Source: Diplosphaera chodatii (taxonomy: Eukaryota > Chlorophyta > Trebouxiophyceae > Prasiolales > Stichococcaceae). Taken from it: 64,000 nucleotides of DNA. The notes below the pieces were generated by a model. That model was not told where the DNA came from, did not search any database, and saw only the letters and a program-made list of their open reading frames with translations. The DNA is taken from assembly GCA_032358165.1 (NCBI GenBank), contig JAALGY010000001.1:744001-808000 (forward strand), written 5' to 3'. Positions 24,901 to 42,752 of this stretch are shown here, one piece after another. Position 1 is the stretch's first letter, and each line of letters begins with the position of its first letter. The translations under genes and the position numbers were made by a program.

Positions 24901-25845
24901 GGCCGGATGTCAGTCTTGCGCGCCTCCCACACTATCCTTTGATTACGCTGTGAGGCGGCTCAGTTTGAAACCTGTTTGGAGCATGCAGCCAGCAGGCCGG
25001 GGATGGAGGTCTGAGCTTGCAGGTGGTGGTGCAGCCCCTGCAAGTCATCTCAGCGTGCAGGGACCTCACTGAGGCATTGTAATCGCTCAAGGACCTCGTC
25101 ACAGCACAGCGAGCTCGCCTGTGCCGATGTATGCGATGGTGCCGGGCTGCAGCGTCTGCTGCTCGCTGCCCGCCAGCGCCTCGAAGGCGACCTCATACTC
25201 CTTCGGCCCGTCAGACGACACCACTGCATACCCGTCCTGCATCAGCGGGACACCAGGCCGCTTGCACTGCAGTGTGTTGGCAACTGTGCAGCATGAGACG
25301 CCATCCCGCAGCTGTCGGGACTCGTGGTCAACACGGTTAGGTACGTGTCCTGCAGCAGAAGCTATGTACAGGAGTACACAGCGGTGCACAGACGACCCAC
25401 CGGCAGCACCACATCTTACACTCCGCAGGAGGGTCACTGATCTTGTCCCGATCTGCACAGTGCCTTCCAACGTTGTAGATAAGATGGCTGTCACCAAAGC
25501 TGTGATGTTAGTCGCCCCACCTTGATGGATGCGGGGTAGGGCGGCAGCGGCTCGGAGGCCGTCACCTCTTCTGCCAGTATGCGGCCCAGCGTGTCGGCGA
25601 GCTGTAGCGTCTGCAAATTGTCAGGCAACATCAGATCTGCTGGCCAGGCCCTGCTGCACAGCAGGTGCATGCATGCGCCAAAGTCAAGCTTCATGACTGG
25701 TTGCTGTCATGATGGGGAAGTGATTTCGCACTTGCGAAGATAGCGGTTGGGTGTGCTCCAGCACGGTGGCCTGCGCCTCGGGGATGCTGATCATACGGAA
25801 TGCTGCCGCCGGTGTAGCTGGCGTCATTGGGGCGGCTGGCGCCAT
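21918..25845 (-). CDS. CNX1E: Molybdopterin molybdenumtransferase (MoeA / CNX1 E-domain)
   Basis: Inserts molybdate into molybdopterin, the last step of molybdenum cofactor synthesis (for nitrate reductase and others). Thirteen exons close to 487 residues: 25732-25845, 25521-25610, 25119-25236, 24765-24865, 24475-24609, 24142-24294, 23924-24014, 23633-23758, 23371-23477, 23105-23215, 22867-22927, 22507-22700 and 21918-21980. In order: [20 protein letters not shown]; the substrate-side [83 protein letters not shown]; and domain IV to [12 protein letters not shown] and [13 protein letters not shown]. The terminal exon is [20 protein letters not shown]. Domain IV carries an Ala/Pro-rich insert of about 60 residues. 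No MogA-like G domain follows, so E and G functions are on separate genes, unlike the fused land-plant CNX1. The intron 24866-25118 appears to use a GC donor. Confidence 0.95.
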
Positions 25846-26327
25846 CCTGGCGGACCCAGCAAACGCCGGTCAACTTATCAGCAATCTGCCTTACACGCAA
25901 GACACTGCGAGGCTCTGCGGCCTGATGCTGTTCAGACGCACCCGGCACACGAGAACGGTGGAGAGCTGCACATGCCAGATTTAAACAGTTGCCCTACGGT
26001 CACAGACTTTTGCGGATGTGCTTCTGTTCCGATGGTGCAGCGCGTAAGTACTTGCTGATGTGCATCACAGTTGGTACATCGCGGTTGGCCTGCAGCATAC
26101 AAGTAGCAACTGGGTTGTCACCTTGTCCCCCTTCCAAGAAAGGGTGCATGACTTGGTGGAGATTCGACGACACATGTGCCAGCTTCGCTGAGAGGTTGCA
26201 CGCTGTTCACCGCCCATCCAAGTTGCCCCCGATACGGTCTTTGGTGTTTCAAGTGAAGCGCGAATCGGTCTGAGTCGCCATATCACGACTTTGCCACTAG
26301 CTGTGCACAACGCGAAAAAGCAGCAGG
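25846..26327. promoter_or_regulatory. Divergent intergenic region, CNX1E / small membrane protein
   Basis: About 480 bp between two divergent starts, expected to hold both promoters. I could not name any element. No additional coding sequence is supported here. Confidence 0.4.
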
Positions 26328-26531
26328 ATGGGTGACTTCTCCGACAGCATACTGGGCAAGCACCCACAGCAGCGCCAGAACAGAACGCTGGCACTCGGCA
26401 CCCTGGCCGTCTTGGGGGTCGCCTACTGGTGGTATGACAAGAACAACAGGGAGCGCCACAATGCGGCGTACAACAAGATCAGCGACAGGCCTGGGGGCGG
26501 CCCCAGTGGTGATGGCACCCGGCCGCGCTGA
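26328..26531 (+). CDS. 67-residue single-pass membrane protein
   Basis: A single-exon open frame starting MGDFSDSILGKHPQQRQNRT, with one hydrophobic segment (LALGTLAVLGVAYWW) at about residues 21-35, then a positively charged YDKNNRERHNAAYNK and a Gly/Pro-rich tail. Positive charges on both flanks make topology uncertain. The pattern (short hydrophilic head, one span, basic tail) fits many small organelle or ER membrane proteins; no family was recognised. An upstream in-frame ATG was not seen. It is compact and intronless, so it rests on the open frame alone. Confidence 0.55.
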   Translation: MGDFSDSILGKHPQQRQNRTLALGTLAVLGVAYWWYDKNNRERHNAAYNKISDRPGGGPSGDGTRPR

Positions 26532-26952
26532 TCAGCAGATGCCAACTGTCTGGTGGCAAGGCGCAGCAGCTCTGGGCAAGAGTGCTGCAGGGCGACCATG
26601 AATGGTGCCGATGGAGTTTGGAGGAGGGTCGAAGGCCAGGGATCCTACACTTCGCAGCAGGTGATGTTGGTGAGCCAGGATGTGGATGGCCGCAACAATG
26701 GCCAGTAAAGCATGTGTCCCGGATCTTGCATGCACACAACGCTGGTACAGCGGGTTGGTTCCACCTCGAGTTGGTCAGCATTGCCGTTCGAGTGGGTGCT
26801 GTGTAGTATATGTGATGGAGTCTGCGACACTGCGCTAAAAGAACATACATGAAACGAGTCTGGATCGTGTCCGACAACACAACAATCAAAGCAGAGAAAC
26901 CACTGCACCTGCTGAATATGTAGCTGCCTGCCTGCCTGACGGACACACCTAC

Positions 26953-26983
<31 letters not shown>

Positions 26984-27196
26984 TGTCCGCCAATCGGTCG
27001 CCTGCACTCCCCTACGAAGCCCTGCCTTTGAAGTGTAAACGCTCAACTGCTGAAAATGCCAACGGCATCTGCAAACTCCCAACACTGGTAGACCCGTAGT
27101 CTTAGTTGCAACACATCGCATGTTCTGCTGGAATGGCGCCCATGGCATGTAGGCATCGTGCCGCTGAACGGGAAATTCAAGGCTACAGCTCATGCT
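26532..27196. other. Intergenic with TG microsatellite
   Basis: About 660 bp between the small membrane protein and the 3' end of the remodeler gene, containing a TG dinucleotide run. No gene supported. Confidence 0.45.
26955..26983. repeat. TG dinucleotide microsatellite
   Basis: About 14 uninterrupted TG units. Alternating purine-pyrimidine runs of this kind can adopt Z-DNA and are often length-variable between strains. It lies outside coding sequence. Confidence 0.95.
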
Positions 27197-35896
<8,700 letters not shown>

Positions 35897-36661
35897 GATT
35901 CACAGCGATGTTCCAACGTATCGGGGACCGATCTATGATAAATGAGCAGCAGCTCTGCCTGCGAACTCTTCACTTGCATGCATCATTTGTACAACTCGAG
36001 GCACGCCAATCATGCCGCTGCTTCTTGTATGCATGCAGTGCATGCTGCCATGACGTTTGTGCCCTTTGCATATCGTATCTGCTGCAGAGAATTCAAGCTG
36101 CAAGTTCCAATGTATAACTGTGGTCACGTGACGTTGACACCTGGCGTGACGCAATCAACTTGGTTCCAGTTAGGGGTAGTTGAAGAGCTGGGGTTCATTC
36201 CAGGGGTTCTTTAACTACCCCTATTCCAGTACGTGCACCTACGTTCACATGCATGTCACACATGATCACAGGCAGAAACACATACACTTGATCCGGCAAT
36301 CCTCAAGCTGCTCACGCACAAACAGAAACCGAACAACAAACCACAAGACCAACTGATCCTGTACAAACCGGGGATGAACGGCGGACAACTGCAAGGCCAA
36401 AGTAGGCGGCTTGGCATGACTAAACCTGGACCCCGAAACTGCGGCTCATCATCACACAGAGAATTAGTCACTCAAGCTGCAGCTGCACATCACACGCAAC
36501 TGCCGACTAGCCAGCAATTGCTTTACAGTGTTCAATGGCCATACTATACATGGCACCCATGCCATCACACAAGTGGCTTCGTCATGCCGCATAACTCGAC
36601 TACTTGCTACAGCGAGGCGCAACATCTGAATGTCTTCGCCAGTAGCTGTGGGCCTGCTGCA
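35897..36661. other. Intergenic with an inverted repeat
   Basis: About 760 bp between the remodeler start and the stop of the next minus-strand gene. It holds the remodeler promoter. An inverted repeat lies at 36172-36222. No gene supported. Confidence 0.45.
36172..36222. repeat. Inverted repeat, 10-bp perfect arms
   Basis: AGGGGTAGTT at 36172-36181 is matched by its reverse complement AACTACCCCT at 36213-36222, with a 31-base loop, and partial pairing continues on both sides. The transcript or single-stranded DNA could form a hairpin. Its role is unknown; it could be a remnant of a mobile element end. Confidence 0.6.
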
Positions 36662-38537
36662 TCACGCACGGCTGCGCTCTGGCATGGCGGCGCCCCACGC
36701 CTGCAGGGCAATGCCGCAGAGCATGGCGCTGCTCACCTGCGCCAGCGCCGTGCACAGCATCGCCTGTTGCAGCACAAGATCAGAGTTTCAGCCCTCAAAT
36801 TTAGCTGGAGATGATGACAGCCAGCAGGCCAGCAGGCCAGCTTTTCCGGCAAGCAAGCCATCCAACACAGGAAGTTCACTGTGCCGGCGTGTGGCTTGCA
36901 ACAGTGGTGTCGGACATGAATGGCATGCTCAATAGATGTTGCTCAAGCAGCACACAGTTTTTTTCGAAGACCCGCACCCCGATACCGTAGAGGTAGAGGC
37001 GCGTAAAAGCTGAGTGCAGGGCCGCGATGCCGAGCACTGCCGGGTTCTGCATCGTCGCGAGCATCGTAGACAGCATGCCCTGTAGGCAGCAGGCAGCTTA
37101 CAGCAGGCAGCTTGACTTATGGCGTTGAACTGCAATGTGCTGTCCCTTCCAACCTGTGCGGCCTCGGAATGTTGCTGCTCTGGGTATGCTGGGCCATCTT
37201 GGCTGACCAGCAACATGAACATCTATCGCACACGAAGTGCAGGCTCACCCACAGCCCAATCAGCGAGTAGAAGATGCCCTGCGTCGACAGCAGCGCCAGC
37301 TGCAGGAAGGTCTCGACGTGGGCGGGGCGCAGCGGGCGGCCGGTGCGGTCGTCAATTGGGGGCGTGAAGGGAAATCGCCCACTGATCATGCAGCACGAGC
37401 TTTTCAGAGAAATTGCTGGCATCAGTCGTTGCACATTGGAGCAATGCGTTCATTAAAGCAGCCAGATGCTGCGGGGCGTGTGCCCACCGGGCGACTGCTG
37501 CATACATCGCGGCCACGAAGCCCTGGCACAGCAGTGCGGCAGACGTTGCCACCAGCGACAGCAGCCATGCGCGCGGCAGAGGCAGCCCCAACGGACCCTG
37601 CTGTTTGAAAGCAAGCAGAGGTAAAGAGTTGCAGAGCAACAACTTTGTCAGCAGAGCAGTCTTCAGGCATCAACTGTTACCAGCCTGCTTCATCAACAAC
37701 CTGAATAAGAATCATCACTGCACCTTGACGATCATGTAGTCGGCACTGTCGACGAAAGACATAGCCGACAGCCAGGCTTCACGCAGATTCATAGCTGCTG
37801 CCACACCTGCGGTGAAGCCAAGGTGTGCAATTGCAGCAGCAAGCACACCGGCATGGCAACTCAGCCCCCCGCAGCGTTGCAGCACACTCAACAGAACGCT
37901 GCGTGCAAACGCATTGGTAGGCAGCCTCAGGATGCTACATACCGGAGATGAGCAGCATGGCGGCCATCGCTGCAGCTGCCCAGCGGACGTTGCGCGAATG
38001 CACACGTGTGTCAGCATCTGAGCGGCCCTCATCCTGCATTCAGCAGCAAACCGGAGATCAGCCAGGACAGGGGCATTCCAATGCTGTCAATGCATCAGAT
38101 TGCTGGTACAATCGTGTTAGGTGCAAATGCTTACATGTCTACCAAGCTTGCCAGCCGAAGTTCATCATCTGGCACCATTTACACCCACCTGGTCACTGCC
38201 ATCATCATCGCTGTATTTCAGGCGGCCACCCAGGGGGTTGTCATACGGCGACAAGCTGCGAGCACCGCCGCGACTGTCGCGGCTGTAGTCCTCATCCCAT
38301 CGGCCACCGAGCGGCCGCTGCGAGGGGTCGGTGTTGGACTTGACTTGGGCGCCGCCCTGATCCCAGCGCCCTGTAGCATTTCTCAGCAACACTGTTTTCA
38401 AGGGAGCTCATCTGTTGGTGCATGCCTACTGCAGGTGGCACGATATGTAGCATCAGCTCACCTCCTAGTGGATTCGCATACGGGTTGCTGCCGCCCGACC
38501 CTGACTGCTGTGCTGCCTCTGCAACTACTATCTGCAA
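36662..38537 (-). CDS. Multipass membrane protein, family not recognised
   Basis: Eight exons (38462-38537, 38189-38370, 37943-38033, 37724-37806, 37488-37600, 37249-37381, 36954-37079, 36662-36763) close exactly to 301 residues. The N-terminal third is soluble and repeats a short motif three times (NPYANPLGGRWDQG, QRPLGGRWDEDYSRD, SPYDNPLGGRLKYSD) before an Asp-rich stretch. From about residue 100 on, hydrophobic segments follow: WAAAAMAAMLLISGVAAAM, AWLLSLVATSAALLCQGFVA, LQLALLSTQGIFYSLIGLW, MQNPAVLGIAALHSAFTRLY and ALAQVSSAMLCGIALQAWGA, suggesting five or so spans. The loop RFPFTPPIDDRTGRPLRPAH is proline-rich. No enzyme or transporter motif was recognised. Frame closure across all eight exons makes the model reliable even though the function is unknown. 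Confidence 0.8.
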
Positions 38538-40259
38538 TGCGCCAGATGCATCTCAGACGTTTCAACGCCAAATCAAGCAAGAATTGAAAGTGTAATCCAG
38601 CGTCATTTCGCAGCTCAGTTCATGCTCGTCTCAGCAGCCATGCACCTGATACGCAGCAGCTCCGCAATCAGCCTAGCACGCAGTTCGGAGCTGAGTACCT
38701 GGTGTCGGGGAGGCAAGCGTGGCTGGAGGCGATGTTGCAACGGCTTGTAGCAACGCTTGTGAGCCGTGGAAGCTTGATCGTGGCCAGTCGGCGCCTTTAG
38801 GCCTGTTACGTGGCTATGTGAAGCTGCCTGCATGGTGGCAGTGCCGACAGCACTTAGATCGCTGCAGCAGCGTGATCAAGCACGGCTCGTGTTGCTACGA
38901 ATCTTGATGACATGAGCGTATGCTTGCAGGAAACACCACGCCTGGAGCGTTCCCGTGCTGAACAGGTGCATGAAGCAGCACGAAGTGACCCAATTGATCC
39001 TTGGAATCTGAAGGGTTTAGTCCACCTTGAGAGCACTGGGTGGCTCTGGGACGTCGCCAGAGGAAGTGGACATTACCAACACAGGAAGCAGAGTGAGCTT
39101 GCAAGTGTGTATCCAATTGCTCCTGTGCTTCGACGTGCAAAATGTCCATGTGGAGGCATGCTGCATGTGCTGCCAGTGATGGCGCCGCCATCAATTAGGA
39201 CGCTGCGTGGCTGGCGAGACAGTGGCGTCTCAGGGGAGATGGTGATGGTCAGGGCAAGGCTCTGCAGCTGGACTCGCTGGTGCTTACAGAAGGGTACACT
39301 GGATGGGTTCGTGCATGCAACCACAAGATGATGGGTTTAACTATATCGTAATGGACCAACCAAAGCGCTGCTGCGACCTTATTTCGGAGCGCCCATGTCA
39401 AGCTACGACATCCCAAGGCCAGCATCTGATTGATTGATGGGGATGTGATGGATGGTGTTTGTGAGTACAAGCTGCCTCGCTGCGCGCATCTTCCGTGACA
39501 GCCGCCGACCCCAAATTCTGGCTGCGGCGCCGTTCCCCCGACCCTCAACCGTTTCGTCGGGCATGTTCCCCCACAAGTGCTGGTCCCTGACTATGAAAGA
39601 CGACCACTGCCCAGGTATCAGAAGGAAATGAAATCACATGACTATGTCACTGACTACATGCCGGCCAGGTGCTGCTGGCCATGGGGTGCTGCGACGACAA
39701 TGAATTGTGGCTGCTAGCTGAGCGAATTATGGCTGGCGACGCCTGCAGGCCGCGGGTTGTGACACCTTTGGTCCTGCAGCTGGCTGGGGTGGACTGACTG
39801 AGGTTGCTGACCCCCCAAACTACGGAGGCCCGCCAACTGTCTATGCCGACGCTATTCTGAGATGCCGCCTTGCAAATCTGCGCGAGGCACGCCTGGGTGC
39901 GCCTGCCATTATACTGGGGCATGAAGTTGCTGTCGTCCCCGTGATGTGGTTGCCGCCCATAGTGTACCGCAGCCGCCACAAAGTGCAGGCTGTGCGGCAG
40001 GGCAACCCGGCTGTGTTGTCGGCGGCGTGAGCGGGGGCTGCATCTCACCCAGGGTGTTAAGGCATGACAGTGGCGTACGATCCGGTGTGGTGGGGTGCTG
40101 CTGCCCTGCAGATACAGGTGGCCGCAGGGTCAGCTGCCGCCAACACATGGCTGCGCTGTGTCTCGCTAGGCATGGCAGCCCACGCTGTTTGGGGCTACTC
40201 TTGCAGGTCGGGCCCCCAACAGCCCGACCGGACAGCAGGTAGGCACACCAGGCACCTGC
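38538..40259. other. Stretch with one candidate exon, otherwise empty
   Basis: About 1.7 kb without a resolved gene. The most protein-like piece is a plus-strand open frame at about 39737-40029 lacking an ATG but preceded by a CTGCAG acceptor. It contains FGPAAGWGGLTEVADPPNYG and LGAPAIILGHEVAVVPVMWL and ends at a TGA. It could be the last exon of a gene whose upstream exons I could not find. A 139-codon frame at 38912-39331 shows no motif. Confidence 0.3.
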
Positions 40260-42266
40260 TCATCGCCGCCTACGGGCGGGGTTGGGCACTGCGCCGCCGC
40301 TGGATGACGGAAGCAGCACTGTGTCTGTGAGATACACCAGGCTCTTGCCCAGCTTGAGCGGCTCCGGCAGCACCGCATTGTTGTCGGGCACGAGGCCTGT
40401 TGCCACAGTCTGCACCAGCAGCCAGCTTGAGTCAGTACCCTGAACCATTCTACGAGGTACGCACATACATGTGATGTGGAGGGGCTGACCAGCATTGTCA
40501 GTGCGGTCGCATGGTCAGCGGCACATGTTTTGCGGTGTGCAGATACTCCGGCACACTACCAGAGGCTACGACAGGCTGTGCCGTCACCTGATCCCCCTTC
40601 CGTGTGAAGTGCAGCGGCAGCTGCTGGCTGTTTGCCGCCCCCAGCAGCGTCTGGACCTCCTGCTTGGCTGCCAGCGCATCGGGGGTGCCCTCCTCGTGCG
40701 CGTCGGTGCCGGCGGCGCTGATCATGTTGTACATCATGATCGAGCCCAGCTTCTCGCCGTCAGCCTTCGACGCCGTCTGCGGGTCGATGTTGATGCCTGC
40801 ATGGGGTTCAGTCAGCCACCTTCACATGCCACCAATGCGCCCGCGCAACTCACTGCACAGGTTTGCATGAGTTTATACGTTGAATGCTCTCTGCGATATT
40901 GTGCGAAGAATCTGGGCCTTTGATGCGCAGAGCCATCTTCGACGCACCAAGAGCATCTGCTGCTGTCTTCCATGCGCTGTCCGAAGCTGCGAACAGGACG
41001 ATGCCTGCCTCAGGGCTGTCGCCAAAGATGGCTGGTGCGTCCGCTAGCTGCACGAACTTGGCTGCCACTGTGTAGTCTGGGTTGCCTGCGAGATAAGTTG
41101 CGATGCCCGCTGCCTGCGGCACACCGATGCGCAGCCGGTCACACGGTGCGATACACAAGGCACATGATATGTCATGCTGCTATGCAAGACGATAAAACTG
41201 GAAAATAATCCTGGTGCACCGGCAATCAGCTGTGAAACACGCCCAACGCGCGCTGTGGTGTGGGAACCTCCCATGCAGGACTGGACATCGCCCGTGCATC
41301 ACGGCCGGCCCGGTGCTGAGCAGCAACCCCGCAACGAGACTGACCATCTAGACTTGAGTACAACGTTGATTGCCTTTAGATTTGTCTTCGTGCGGTGGAG
41401 GCGGCGTGCCAGCCGCAAGCCTCATACGGGCTAAAAGTGAGGTTGGGTAATGGCGGCCAGAGCGCAGGGTCAGCATATACTTCCACGATCCCCGGCCTCG
41501 GCCGTGCAGACACTGCAGACCGGTCCTGCAACTGCACATCTGCATGAGACGGACCCAGGCAGAGGCCTCCTGTTGCTCACGGGCCCTGCTTGTGGCACTA
41601 CACGAAGCAGGGCTTCGACGCACCCTTCGGAAGCGGCCACTGTATCCTACGCAGTCTTGAAACCGCAAGATATACACCCGTAGGGCGTCTCGTGCGCTGA
41701 GGCTGGCCGTGCGATCATCACGACGCGAGCCGAGCCAGCGTGCACAAGGGGGCTGCTTCGAGCAGTACTCGCACTGAGATGCTGTGACTTAGGAAGTAAG
41801 CTGACCGCCGATCAGCTGCATCGCTCGACCATGAGCTTGAAGCAATATTCACAGCACACAGCCCTCGCCGTGCTGTCCACGCCGCAGCCTGTGCCGCGCG
41901 TGACGCAGCGGAGGCACTTTCTGGGGTGTACCGCTGGAGCTGGCTGGACTGCATCCGGCTTACCGCTTCTCTGCGATGCATAGAGAGACGTACATAAGAT
42001 AACGCCCCGAAAGCCGCCGGCTGCTGGCGCTGCCCGGGCCGACGCTGCCGTGCAGCAAGTGCCTCCGAAGTAAACCGCGCAACGTGACGGCTAGCCCCTT
42101 CGGCATGATAAGCCCTGCGCCCGCCGGCCCCATACTGCACCCATTGAAGCCTTGTTTCCACTATGTCGGTCCCGCTCTGCTTCCCCTGCTGCCTCACCTG
42201 TGCTTGTTGTGTGGACAGTGCGATGGCCACTAGTGAGACTGCGAGCAACAGCCCGCGGCCTTCCAT
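40260..42266 (-). CDS. Secreted fasciclin (FAS1) domain protein
   Basis: FAS1 domains act in cell adhesion and cell-wall or extracellular-matrix contacts. Four exons (42198-42266, 40879-41113, 40525-40796, 40260-40409) close to 241 residues. Exon 1 is a clean signal peptide (MEGRGLLLAVSLVAIALSTQ followed by QAQ) and joins in phase, across a 1,084-bp intron, to the mature start AAGIATYLAGNPDYTVAAKF. A single FAS1 domain follows: FVQLADAPAIF, the first conserved region IVLFAASDSAW, the middle NMISA region, VTAQPVV, and the C-terminal conserved SLVYLTDTVLLPS. The tail is basic (NPARRRR) with no hydrophobic GPI signal, so it is predicted to be secreted rather than anchored. No second FAS1 domain is present. 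Confidence 0.85.
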
Positions 42267-42752
42267 GTGTAGCGTGGAGGAATGGAGGCGGCACACCCTG
42301 CACGATGGTGAGCTACGGGCTTGCGCAGCGCCGCTGACAGGGTACGCCGCGAGTGGGATGTGCGTGAAGTGCCAAAGTTGCTGACAAGAGTATCGCCCGG
42401 ACCGACACGTGGAGCAAGGTCAAGGGAGTGGATTTTTGAGAGGGGAGGGGGGGGGGGGGGGGGGGGGTAAAGGGAATCTGTAAATGCAATTGGTAAACGT
42501 TGCCAACAATCAAACCCGTTTACACGTACACACAAGCGTGCAGATTGCCAACGCACTTGGGTCCTGACCTCCTGAGGCTGGCAGCTTTGCAGTGTTCGCT
42601 CTGCGTATCGTGCCGCCCTATATATAGCTTGCTTAGCAATCAAAGTGCCTCTCAACTTGGATAAATCAGCGCTGTCCCACCATATACGTACGCATGTCTG
42701 TCGAGACTGCATATCAATGTGCCATCGCTGAGTGCCGCTGCTGACTGCCCGC
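42267..42752. other. Intergenic with long G homopolymer
   Basis: About 490 bp upstream of the fasciclin gene and downstream of the phosphatase stop. It contains a 21-base G run. The fasciclin promoter should lie here. Confidence 0.45.
42447..42467. repeat. Homopolymer of 21 G
   Basis: An uninterrupted G run, itself preceded by GGGGA. On the plus strand it can form a G-quadruplex. It lies about 180 bp upstream of the fasciclin start codon. Exact length should be treated with care because such runs are prone to sequencing error. Confidence 0.9.

Noticed and set aside
21918..25845. Fusion of CNX1E to a MogA-like G domain as in land plants
   Set aside because: The terminal exon ends ALLIADLR and stop, the normal MoeA end, and MAD2 follows on the other strand with no G-domain sequence.
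38912..39331. 139-codon plus-strand frame
   Set aside because: No motif, no supporting splice sites and no distinct codon bias.
41174..41347. Fasciclin start at the ATG at 41347
   Set aside because: It does not join exon 2 in phase, whereas the signal-peptide exon at 42198-42266 does.
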